From contig NZ_CP147918.1 of assembly GCF_039645975.1 (NCBI RefSeq), positions 992,001 through 1,056,000 on the forward strand: a stretch of 64,000 nucleotides of DNA, written 5' to 3'. This document shows, piece by piece, positions 56,876-64,000 of the stretch. Within the stretch, counting starts at the first letter, position 1. Every line of letters begins with the position of its first letter. This stretch comes from Sulfurimonas sp. HSL-1716. GTDB taxonomy: Bacteria > Campylobacterota > Campylobacteria > Campylobacterales > Sulfurimonadaceae. The notes below the pieces were generated by a model. The model ran no database searches and was not told where the DNA came from. It worked only from the letters and a program-made list of their open reading frames with translations. A program made the position numbers and the translations under genes.

Positions 56876-58560
56876 AATTATCAAAAATATATTCAGATAA
56901 TGAGAATTTTAAAAGCATAGTATTTAGAGATAGTATAAATTTTATCTTGTCAGATGATCATAGTGTTGGTAAAAGTACATTATTTAGTTTAATTGACTTT
57001 TGTTTGTTAAAAGGAAGTAAAGATTTCTTAAGCAGAGAACAATTTTCAAACTTTACATTTTACTTAGAATTGGAAGTAAATTCAAATAAATATTTGACAA
57101 TAAAAAGACCAACTCGTGGTTCAAGCAATATTACAGCAAAGATTTTAGATCATAAAGATCTTTTACTAGATACTGATACATTTGATATTGTAGGTGGAGT
57201 CGAAGTAGTTAAAGCGTACATTCAAAAAAGCATAGGATTTTGTTTAGATGATTACCGACAATATGTGAGTTACTTTTTAAGAGATCAAGATAATCAAAGT
57301 GATGTTTTTAGGTTAAATAAATTTATAAGACAGAGAGATATTCATTATAAGCCAATAATTTCAAATCTATTAGGCATTGATGGAAACAAGATAAGAAGAA
57401 AATATGAACTTGATAATGAAATAGAAGAGATATCAAAACAAATTATTGTAAAAGAAAATGATTTAGGCAATTATAGAACTAAAGAATCTATTATAGAAGA
57501 AATATCTGTTTATGAAAAGCAATTAAGCGAAAAAGAAGAACTCTATGCTAATTTCGACTTTTATTTAAGTGAAAAGAATATAAGTAAAGAACTTATTAAC
57601 AACATAGAAACAGAAATATCATTATTAAACCAAGAGCGAAACTCACTCAATAGAGAAATAGATTATATAAATAAATCTTTGGAAGAAGAAATAGCAATTG
57701 ATGAAGAGGATATTAATGGTTTATTTGATGAAATGAAAGTTCTATTTCCTACAGATTTAAAAAAGAACTATACCAGTGTCATTGCTTTTAACAAACAAAT
57801 TTTGGAAGAAAGAATAGTAGTATTTAAAGAAAATAAGACAGAATTTTTAGCACAAATTGAAAATATTGAAAAAGAATTACTTGGTTTGAATGAAGAGAGA
57901 AGTAAGATCCTATCTGTATTAAAAAATACAGATACAATGGCCAAATTCAAAGAGTTAGAAAAAGAAATCATTAATTTTAGAACAAAGATAGAAGTTCACA
58001 AAGATAGATTAAATATTTTTGATGAGATACAACTAATGAAAGAAACTTTAACTTCTAGACGAGAAGAGCTTAGTAAGACAATTCAAGAAAATAAAAGAAT
58101 AATAACTAGTCCATTTATAACTCAATTGAAATCTAATTTAATTAAATACGGTAAGCTTGTTTTTAATAGAGAATTGGCTTTTTCAATAGGATTTAATACT
58201 TCAGATAATATTGAATTTGACTTGAAGGTAGAAAATAGTCAAGGTTTTGATAATGCTTTAGATGAAGGGCATACGCTTAAAAAGCTTTTATGTTTTGTTT
58301 TTGCTGCTGCACTGGCAGAATCATATAAAGATAAAGAGTTCATAAAATTTGTTGCTTTTGATAGTCCTTTTGATGGTGATAAAAATACATATCAAGATGG
58401 TGTGTATACTGCCATCAAAGAATTAGGTGCAAAAAATATTCAAACGATTATTACTACAGTATCTGAGGTTGTTAATAATGCAACTAATCTACAAGAGATT
58501 AAAGATAATTATGTTGTTAGATATTTAAGTGAAACAGATAAATTAATAGGCGATTTTTAA
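56872..58560 (+). CDS. SMC-like ABC ATPase, DUF2326/ABC-3C type
   Basis: 562 aa. Walker A is SDDHSVGKST (27-36), close to the NDxxSVGKST of DUF2326 proteins. A long coiled coil spans about 175-405. A C-terminal half-domain has the LDEGHTLKKLLCFVFAAAL signature region and Walker B FVAFDSPFDGD (from 493), with Asp-Ser where most ABC proteins have Asp-Glu, as usual in this family. It is the sensor-motor of ABC-3C systems, proposed to watch DNA or replication and switch on the effector. Last of the four overlapping genes. Confidence 0.85.
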   Translation: MKLSKIYSDNENFKSIVFRDSINFILSDDHSVGKSTLFSLIDFCLLKGSKDFLSREQFSNFTFYLELEVNSNKYLTIKRPTRGSSNITAKILDHKDLLLDTDTFDIVGGVEVVKAYIQKSIGFCLDDYRQYVSYFLRDQDNQSDVFRLNKFIRQRDIHYKPIISNLLGIDGNKIRRKYELDNEIEEISKQIIVKENDLGNYRTKESIIEEISVYEKQLSEKEELYANFDFYLSEKNISKELINNIETEISLLNQERNSLNREIDYINKSLEEEIAIDEEDINGLFDEMKVLFPTDLKKNYTSVIAFNKQILEERIVVFKENKTEFLAQIENIEKELLGLNEERSKILSVLKNTDTMAKFKELEKEIINFRTKIEVHKDRLNIFDEIQLMKETLTSRREELSKTIQENKRIITSPFITQLKSNLIKYGKLVFNRELAFSIGFNTSDNIEFDLKVENSQGFDNALDEGHTLKKLLCFVFAAALAESYKDKEFIKFVAFDSPFDGDKNTYQDGVYTAIKELGAKNIQTIITTVSEVVNNATNLQEIKDNYVVRYLSETDKLIGDF

Positions 58561-58622
58561 GTATAGATCACTTATCTTTTTAGGTGAATCTATTTGTATT
58601 ATTTATAAGGAAATATCTAATA

Positions 58623-59012
58623 GTGGTAGAAGTAAAATCAAAGCAAACATTGAAAGATGCTATTCTAAGCGGTGAAGATGAAATTAAAGTTGACAATCCA
58701 GAGCTAGAAAAATGGATTATTCTTATTCATGGAATTAAACAAGTTACATGGAGTGTGGCAATTTGCCTAGTGGCAGCAGGTATATATAGTCTCCTTGCAA
58801 CACCAGCAACAGGAGGAAGTACAACTCCCGTATCAGCTATCGCCGCTGGTGGAGTGTCAGTTTTGATTGGTATGCCTGCGGCGATTGCAATGATAAGTTT
58901 AGGAGTGGTTATGGGCGGAATAGTTGGCCTTAAAGCTATCCGCAATAATTATCGAATCATGTCTAAAACACCAGGAGCTTTAATTCTGAAAAGGAAGCAT
59001 AGCGCAGGTTGA
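58623..59012 (+). CDS. Glycine-rich membrane protein of unknown function
   Basis: 129 aa from a GTG at 58623 (AAGGA 11 nt upstream); a longer TTG reading from 58584 lacks a site. N-terminal soluble part VEVKSKQTLKDAILSGEDEI, two or three Gly/Ala-zipper membrane segments (about 42-110), then NYRIMSKTPGALILKRK. The KxTLKDAI...GEDEI opening and the PGxLxLKRK ending recall a widespread uncharacterised family. It may be a cargo gene of the island, with a separate role from the ABC-3C operon 62 bp upstream. It is convergent with the integrase, and its end overlaps the integrase tail by 33 nt. Confidence 0.65.
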   Translation: MVEVKSKQTLKDAILSGEDEIKVDNPELEKWIILIHGIKQVTWSVAICLVAAGIYSLLATPATGGSTTPVSAIAAGGVSVLIGMPAAIAMISLGVVMGGIVGLKAIRNNYRIMSKTPGALILKRKHSAG

Positions 59013-60601
59013 ATTTAATTTCAAGTGAATAAGATCTTTGAAGTCAAGTGTCTTAATCCCCTCATAAAGCTCTTCAACTCCATACCCTTGCGAATAAACA
59101 ACAGAGGTCATATCTTTGTCAGGTTCGTGACCCATAATGCGATTCATAAGGTCTTTTGGCAGCTTATAGTGAACAGCATTTTTCATAAGCTGGTCTCCAA
59201 CATTATGTCTAAGACTATGAAATACCTGATCTTCTTCTTCAGTTACATGCTTCCTGAAATACTTCATAAAATTCTTGCCATAGTCCGTGTTGTACCTTTC
59301 CTCTTTCGGGTGGAGCTCAGGTTTTTCCATAGTCTTGGCTGTTTATTTTTTATGGAATTGTAGTATTCAATAAATCCAAGCTCAATAAGCTTAGGATGAA
59401 GTGGCACTAGACGGAAGGCATTCTCATTTTTAAGATGTTTGTCTTTCTCTTCATTGAGGTCAAAGTACCATATAATCTCACCCATGTCTGTTGTAATACT
59501 TTTAAGGTCTTCTACATAGAGCTGGCATATCTCGTTTTGTCGCATACCAGAATAACCAGCAATTATAGGAATCCAGTATTTCTCAGGTGCAAATGTGAGG
59601 GTATGCTTCAGCTTGTCCGTATAGAGTTTAGAAGTGAAAAGCTTTTTAAGATTCTCTTCGCTTAGTGGTTTTCTCTCTTTTTGAATCTTCTTGCTGTTTT
59701 TTGGTTTTTTCATCAAGAATGGTTCGACTATGTTTTCTGTTATATAGCTGTATCTCGCATCGCTTGCAATATCGAATATCTGTTTTATTGAGAGCATCTT
59801 CTTTTGCTTTGTAGCGAATGCTGTTTTTTCATTCTCTTTTAACTCTATGGTTTTAAGCTCAGAGTAGGTAAGGTGTTTAAACTGTGGTTTTTTAGTTCTG
59901 CTAGAGGGAAGGTGGTTATGCAGTGCATCTGCAAAGGTTCTTAGGTCTTCTTTTGTAAAGGAGGTAATGTCTCTAGCCTCTGCATTTTCAATGACATAGA
60001 TAAAGTCTTGATATGCAGCTTCATAATCTCTCCATGTACTTTGAGTAGTATTTGGAGCTGTGAGCTTTTTCTCTTTTATGAAAAGCTCATAGAGTTCCTT
60101 AAAGGTGATGGTCGTTCTTTTTACTTCTTTTGGTTCCTCTTTTATTTGAGGTGCAAAGTCTGAACGCACATCAATGATCTGCGTGAATGTCTCTAATGCA
60201 TCGAGGTTCTTGAGGAGTTTCTTTTTTTCTTGGAGAGTATAGTTTCCTATCTTGTTTAATATCTGATCGTTGATTTCTTCGTTTTGTTCATGGTAGAACT
60301 GCTCTGTTGAGTAGGTGATGATTGGAAGAGTTGGAGTATTGAGTTCTGCAAACTCTTTCATCCGTGTCATGTACTGCATAACAAGTGCATCTTTATTGTT
60401 TCCGCCATATAAAACTAGCATAGTGAGAAGCTCCTCATAGATTGAATTTAGTACCTTTATCGACAGTGTAACCTGGAAATGGCTGCTTTGCGACACTTTG
60501 ATTCGGATTTCTTCACGATTTTTGAAGTATTTTAAACATTCTTTGGGGATTCTTCTGCGAAAATAGAAAGTTTTATTGCGTTGTAGAAAAAAGTTACTCA
60601 T
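58980..60601 (-). pseudogene. int: Site-specific tyrosine integrase of the island, frameshifted
   Basis: Two frames together make a full phage-type integrase of about 530 aa. 60601-59264 encodes the arm-binding and core-binding domains and the box I Arg in GYSGMRQNE. The C-terminal catalytic part (box II HSLRH, then GHEP, then Tyr in VVYSQGY) is in the other frame, 59330-58980. The break is at the A5 run (T5 at 59322-59326 on the plus strand); a sixth A would give ...LWKKPELHPKEERYN. As read, the main product lacks the nucleophile. Its position next to tRNA-Glu and attR marks it as the integrase that inserted the island. Confidence 0.88.
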
Positions 60602-60614
60602 AATTTGACCACCG

Positions 60615-60637
60615 TGTGTGACAAAAATGTGTACAAA
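60615..60637 (+). repeat. Paired direct repeats TGTGTgACAAA / TGTGTACAAA, right end
   Basis: Copies at 60615-60625 (one extra base) and 60628-60637, same orientation as the left-end pair, between int and attR. Confidence 0.6.
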
Positions 60638-60697
60638 ACGCGCTATGTGACATTCACTAAATTGTTAAAGTGGCTAAAATAGGGAGTTAGAAAGAAA

Positions 60698-60717
60698 AAG
60701 TGGTGACTCCAAGGGGA
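60698..60717 (+). repeat. Right attachment repeat (attR) in tRNA-Glu
   Basis: Identical to 52114-52133; it spans the tRNA 3' end including the encoded CCA (plus-strand TGG at 60701). Confidence 0.9.
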
Positions 60718-60775
60718 TTCGAACCCCTATGGCAAGGATGAAAACCTTGAATCCTAACCATTAGATGATGGAGCC
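60701..60775 (-). tRNA. tRNA-Glu (anticodon TTC)
   Basis: Minus strand GGCTCCATCATCTAATGG... Anticodon loop TTTTCAT gives TTC; acceptor ends GGCTCC/GGAGTC; CCA encoded. Intact, and the target of the island integrase. Confidence 0.96.
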
Positions 60776-60805
60776 GTTCTTTCAGATACGTGTATCTGCG
60801 CCGAA

Positions 60806-60811
60806 ATTATA
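60806..60811 (-). promoter_or_regulatory. tRNA-Glu promoter -10 box
   Basis: Minus strand TATAATTTCGGCGC; the same 12 bases TATAATTTCGGC occur at the other tRNA promoter (39266-39271). Confidence 0.6.
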
Positions 60812-60889
60812 TCTTTTAAAATCTTAAGAAAATATAAAAATCATCTTTGTCGTTTATATGCGCATACAGGGGGATGTATGCATATAAAA

Positions 60890-61438
60890 TCAGTCGTTGT
60901 AAAAGTTTCTGAGGGCTCTTATTATTACGGCGTTTTTGGAGATACTTTCTGCTTTTGCATTTTCGTCGACCATCTCATACAGGTCCAGCGGTAAAGAGAT
61001 CGAAAATGTTTTTGTTTCTATCTTTTTCTTTTTGTTTATCATTGCGACTATATTAGAGATAAGCTCTATGATTTTTTTCGTATCTATCGGTTTTTGAATG
61101 AAGCTGTTTACGCCGATCTCGATAGATTCGGATATTTTTTGAATATCGTTGCTTGCAGATATGATGATGACGATCTGATTTGGATTGATTTCACGGATGC
61201 GGCGGGAAAGTTCGATTCCGTCCATTTCCGGCATGATGATGTCTAAAAATACGATGTCCGGCATAAGTCTTTCGTACATCTCCAAAGCATCTTTTCCGTT
61301 AAAAGCAGACGTTACATCGGCAAAAAAGTTTTTAAACGTAGAACTCAAAAGCTCATTGGCTACAGCTTCGTCCTCTACGACCATAGCGGTAAGTTTTTTT
61401 GTTTGTTCTGTGAGCTGTACTAAATCTATACTTGACAT
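60890..61438 (-). CDS. Response regulator with C-terminal ribbon-helix-helix domain
   Basis: 182 aa. The receiver domain has acidic VVEDE, phospho-acceptor Asp66 in VFLDIIMPEMDG, Ser in IISASND and Lys in FIQKPID. Instead of a usual output, residues 143-182 (TFSISLPLDLYEMVDENAKA ... ISKNAVIIRALRNFY) read as a CopG/Arc ribbon-helix-helix that would bind DNA as a dimer. No kinase is adjacent. Monocistronic. Confidence 0.85.
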   Translation of the reverse strand: MSSIDLVQLTEQTKKLTAMVVEDEAVANELLSSTFKNFFADVTSAFNGKDALEMYERLMPDIVFLDIIMPEMDGIELSRRIREINPNQIVIIISASNDIQKISESIEIGVNSFIQKPIDTKKIIELISNIVAMINKKKKIETKTFSISLPLDLYEMVDENAKAESISKNAVIIRALRNFYND

Positions 61439-61527
61439 TTTTTATTCTCCCTGTTAAAATTCGTGTTGCAATTATACATCATATTCTGTTAACTTTCTAT
61501 ATAGAATAAAACGGAATCAAATAATTT

Positions 61528-61737
61528 TTAATGTGTATATTTTTTGAATTGCTCTAACCACTCTTTGTCTGTCTCTTTTTCCTGCTCTTTTTGATCAAGC
61601 AGCGATGAGATGATCCCCTTTAACGTTTCTTCATCCATAAACTCCAATAACGAGGGGTTGATGTCTGTTTTTTTCATATCGTCATAGCTGTTAAGAAGGT
61701 TTTGTATATCTTGTATGAGTTGTTGTTTCTTGTTCAT
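61528..61737 (-). CDS. Small acidic helical protein, 69 aa
   Basis: Highly charged and helical (MNKKQQLIQDIQNLLNSYDD ... LLDQKEQEKETDKEWLEQF). No motif recognised. It lies 24 bp downstream of gltA on the same strand, so it may be co-transcribed. Confidence 0.65.
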   Translation of the reverse strand: MNKKQQLIQDIQNLLNSYDDMKKTDINPSLLEFMDEETLKGIISSLLDQKEQEKETDKEWLEQFKKYTH

Positions 61738-61761
61738 ATCGAGATTATACTACAGTTTTTT

Positions 61762-63030
61762 TTAAATTTCTTGGTTTACTTCGCCGACATAGAGTTGTCT
61801 CGGGCGTGCTATCTTCATCTCTTTGTCATGTTTTAACTCTATCCACTGTGTTATCCATCCTACCGATCTGCCGATAACGAAGATAATGGGAAACATAGGT
61901 TTTGGGATCTTAAGAGCCGTTAAGATAAGACCTGAGTAAAAATCTATGTTCGGGTAGAGTTTTCTTTTTATGAAATATTCGTCGTTAAGCGCGATCTCCT
62001 CTATTTTCTGTGCGATCTGCAACAGTTTGTTATCGACTCCGAGTTCATCTTTTAATTCATCTAAAAGCATCTTTAGAATTTTTGCGCGGGGATCGAAATT
62101 TTTGTAGACTCTGTGTCCGAATCCCATCAGTTTAAATTTGTCGTTAGGATCTTTTGCCTTTTTTATGAACTCGTCCACATTTTCTATATCGCCGATATAC
62201 TCCAGTTGCGCTATGACCGATTCGTTCGCGCCTCCATGTGCTCTTCCCCACAGCGCATTGACGCCGGCGGATATCGCCGCATAGGGATGAGCACCCGTAG
62301 AAGCGACTCCTCTGACGATCGAAGTGGAAGCGTTTTGCTCATGATCTGCATGAAGGGTAAAGATGGTGTCCAGCGCCCGTACTTCGACTTCCGGAATCTC
62401 AAGTTCGCCGGAGGGATAAGCCCTCATCATATATAGAAAGTTTTCCGTAAAAGAGCGGTTGAGATCGGGATATATAAATGGCAGTCCGTATGAGCGTCTG
62501 TGACAAAAAGCGGCAAGAGTCGGAATCTTTGCCAGTATGCGTCTTGCCATCACCTGATATTCGTTTTCATCTTCTATGTTCAGGTGTTCGAAATAAAAAG
62601 TAGAAAGAGCGGATATCGCCGAAGCCATCATCGCCATCGGATGCGCCTTATCGGGAAAAGCTTCAAAGAGGTTTTTGATCCCTTCATGTACGAACGATCT
62701 TTTTCGAAGTTCCAGATCGAATGCAGTTTTTTCGTTTTGGGATGGAAGTTCGGAATTGAGCAGAAGATAACAGATGTCCAGATAGCTTTTTTTCGTGGCG
62801 AGTTCGCTGATGTCGTATCCCCGATATGTCAGCTTGCCTTTTTCGCCGTCTATAAAGGTTATGCTTGAGCTGCAGTTTGCCGTTGAAGTAAATCCCGGAT
62901 CATAAGTGAAGAGTCCTGTTTGTGTGAACAGCGTTCTTATATCGATGACATTATGTCCCGCAGTTGCTTGTAATACTTCAAATTCATAACTTTTTTTATT
63001 TTGATTGTCCGTAAGTGTAACTGTTTTCAC
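61762..63030 (-). CDS. gltA: Citrate synthase
   Basis: 422 aa, type II (proteobacterial) form with the N-terminal beta region. Active-site His in LWGRAHGGANE and GFGHRVYKNFDPRA, and the downstream Asp in NIDFYSGLI. HADHEQNASTS is present. Feeds the oxidative or part-reductive TCA cycle along with the sdh genes; ATP-citrate lyase is not in this window. Its start overlaps the end of the glucosaminidase-like gene. Confidence 0.96.
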   Translation of the reverse strand: MKTVTLTDNQNKKSYEFEVLQATAGHNVIDIRTLFTQTGLFTYDPGFTSTANCSSSITFIDGEKGKLTYRGYDISELATKKSYLDICYLLLNSELPSQNEKTAFDLELRKRSFVHEGIKNLFEAFPDKAHPMAMMASAISALSTFYFEHLNIEDENEYQVMARRILAKIPTLAAFCHRRSYGLPFIYPDLNRSFTENFLYMMRAYPSGELEIPEVEVRALDTIFTLHADHEQNASTSIVRGVASTGAHPYAAISAGVNALWGRAHGGANESVIAQLEYIGDIENVDEFIKKAKDPNDKFKLMGFGHRVYKNFDPRAKILKMLLDELKDELGVDNKLLQIAQKIEEIALNDEYFIKRKLYPNIDFYSGLILTALKIPKPMFPIIFVIGRSVGWITQWIELKHDKEMKIARPRQLYVGEVNQEI

Positions 63031-63815
63031 TGTATCCTCCTGCTGTTTTGTTGTTTGCTCCAGCTCGCTATAAAACTTTTTTTACCGATATACATATCTC
63101 TGCAAAGTTCCACCAAGCCCGCTTTTCTCATTATCTGCAACGCTTTTTTAGGCCAATTTTTTCTATAGTTGAAAGAATCGGGATGTCCTCCTATCATTTT
63201 TATAAACTGTTCGTTCGTCCTTTTTTCATACAGTATCTTTTCTCCGTTTTTTTTAACAAGTGCGTCCAGCCATATTCTGGCTTTTGCAAAGCTTTTTTTA
63301 TTGCTTGTTTTGCTTATCCATCTTGTTGCAAAATCCTCCATGCATCTGTATCTGGCTTTTGATCTTTCTTTGGGATGGTATTTGAAATATTCGAGATCTT
63401 TGCAGGTACCGGCAAAAGGGGCGGGGCGGTAATCTCTTTTTAGGCTGTTATCCCGTTTTTTGTAATGTAATACCTCTTTGGGATGTTTTTCGATCTCTTT
63501 GGGGTCTATGAGTATTTTTTCATGCGTGTCGCACCAGGGCAAAAATACAGAAGGCAGTTCATGGTCGGATTTAAAGGCTCCAAGACTCATGACGTTGCCC
63601 GTTATACGGCTTACGTAACCTCTGCCGTAACCTGATTCCAGTCCAGATATAGCTAAAACGGCTGCCGGTGGAAGATGGTACTCATGTGCTATTTTTATAG
63701 CTTGTGGAGCCAGCTCTTTGTAAAATTTTTTTACATGCGGATATTTTCTGTAGCTGAACTCGGCCGCTGAAGATAATGAAACAGATATTGTCAGGAGCAA
63801 GATGATCTTTTTCAT
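63027..63815 (-). CDS. Exported glucosaminidase-domain protein (Bax-like)
   Basis: 262 aa. Signal peptide MKKIILLLTISVSLSSA. AVLAISGLESGYGRGYVSRITGN is the catalytic-Glu region of the GH73/Bax-type N-acetylglucosaminidase domain, and MEDFATRWISKTSNKKSFAKARIW follows. Likely trims peptidoglycan in the periplasm. Overlaps gltA by 4 nt, an odd pairing that only suggests shared transcription. Confidence 0.8.
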   Translation of the reverse strand: MKKIILLLTISVSLSSAAEFSYRKYPHVKKFYKELAPQAIKIAHEYHLPPAAVLAISGLESGYGRGYVSRITGNVMSLGAFKSDHELPSVFLPWCDTHEKILIDPKEIEKHPKEVLHYKKRDNSLKRDYRPAPFAGTCKDLEYFKYHPKERSKARYRCMEDFATRWISKTSNKKSFAKARIWLDALVKKNGEKILYEKRTNEQFIKMIGGHPDSFNYRKNWPKKALQIMRKAGLVELCRDMYIGKKSFIASWSKQQNSRRIQ

Positions 63816-63846
63816 ATATATACTATATAGTAATATGTGTTAAAAA

Positions 63847-64000
63847 TCAACTTATGCTATTGTGCCATTGGACCAATGTTGCTCTATATCCGGATTTTAC
63901 CGGCAGTACTTCGTGACTGAAGACGGGGTTGCTTAAAAATACGAGCATATCCCCCGCTTTGGGCTGCAGTTTTACCTGATGGCCTTTTGCATCGTAAAGA
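63847..64000 (-). CDS. 2OG-Fe(II) oxygenase (prolyl 4-hydroxylase-like), 3' end only
   Basis: The last 50 or so codons of a gene running in from the right edge. PKAGDMLVFLSNPVFSHEVLPV (iron-binding His) and SGYRATLVQWH (2-oxoglutarate Arg) match the C-terminal end of the SM-20/P4Hc domain. The substrate and the rest of the protein are outside the window. Confidence 0.8.
   Translation of the reverse strand, partial: LYDAKGHQVKLQPKAGDMLVFLSNPVFSHEVLPVKSGYRATLVQWHNSIS

Larger units (their letters stand above)
52114..60717. mobile_element. Integrated genomic element in tRNA-Glu, about 8.6 kb
   Basis: Bounded by identical 20-bp repeats (52114-52133 and 60698-60717); the right copy is the 3' end of intact tRNA-Glu. 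A tyrosine integrase gene lies next to the right end. Inside are a HUH Rep, a second tyrosine recombinase, an ABC-3C-like operon and unknown small genes. Base composition is more AT-rich than the flanks. No conjugation genes and no phage structural genes are seen. Confidence 0.9.

Noticed and set aside
58980-59330. A separate small integrase gene
   Set aside because: It holds only the last catalytic boxes and joins the 59264-60601 frame exactly if one base is added in a homopolymer; it is half of one gene.
59318-59330. Programmed -1 frameshifting in the integrase
   Set aside because: The run is GGAAAAACC; it does not make an X-XXY-YYZ slippery heptamer in the zero frame and no clear stimulatory hairpin was seen. 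A mutation or sequence error is simpler.
52134-60697. The island as a conjugative element or complete filamentous phage
   Set aside because: No relaxase, type IV secretion, coat, Zot or secretin genes are present; only a HUH Rep hints at inovirus or plasmid ancestry.

Overview
The window is chromosomal DNA of a Campylobacterota (epsilonproteobacterial) bacterium, most like Sulfurimonas or a close relative. The main evidence is gene order. A block tgt / TrkA-like / aroB / MscS / mtaB / FtsH-like ATPase matches the arrangement I remember from Helicobacter pylori (HP0281-HP0286). A block metG / small Cys protein / fbp / mobB / lipoprotein / slt / yggT / gltX matches the one I remember from Campylobacter jejuni (Cj0838-Cj0845). 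An E-type succinate dehydrogenase, a RibB with a dead second domain and motAB fit the same group. Family names come from motifs read by eye; no database search was possible.

Layout. 1-20050: housekeeping genes, including glmU (cut by the window edge), coaX-hisG, a two-component system, a MgtC/DUF4010 protein, pdxA-pdxJ-tgt, the aroB-mtaB-FtsH-like operon, a BioV-like esterase and mog. 20045-20952: a relic integron. It has one 651-bp cassette with an unknown 188-aa gene, a full attC site, and the 3' end of an integron integrase carrying an internal deletion. 20949-51999: exoA, sdhE-sdhB-sdhA, a degenerate GGDEF protein, thiL-truD-psd-rmuC-RND pump, motAB, an aminotransferase and AraC regulator, a tandemly duplicated tRNA-Gln/tRNA-fMet pair, ribB, then the metG-gltX block.

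52114-60717 is an integrated element of about 8.6 kb, inserted at the 3' end of tRNA-Glu and flanked by 20-bp direct repeats. Its left half holds small unknown genes, a HTH-like protein, a compact tyrosine recombinase and an HUH (rolling-circle) Rep. Its right end holds a second tyrosine integrase. Both rep and the right-end integrase are broken by what looks like a single missing base in a homopolymer, so the element may be stranded.

The cargo is the most interesting part: a tightly overlapping four-gene operon (55883-58560). It resembles an ABC-three-component (ABC-3C) conflict system: a small effector-like protein, a middle component and a DUF2326-type SMC-like ATPase. It is preceded by a 72-aa single-pass membrane protein. 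The membrane protein and the effector-like protein carry the same 5-residue repeat (GDKVx, four units each), which suggests a split effector assembled at the membrane by like-with-like repeat contacts. A glycine-rich membrane protein of unknown function follows.

60701-64000: tRNA-Glu, a REC-RHH response regulator, a small protein, gltA, a glucosaminidase-like protein and the 3' end of a 2OG-Fe(II) oxygenase gene.
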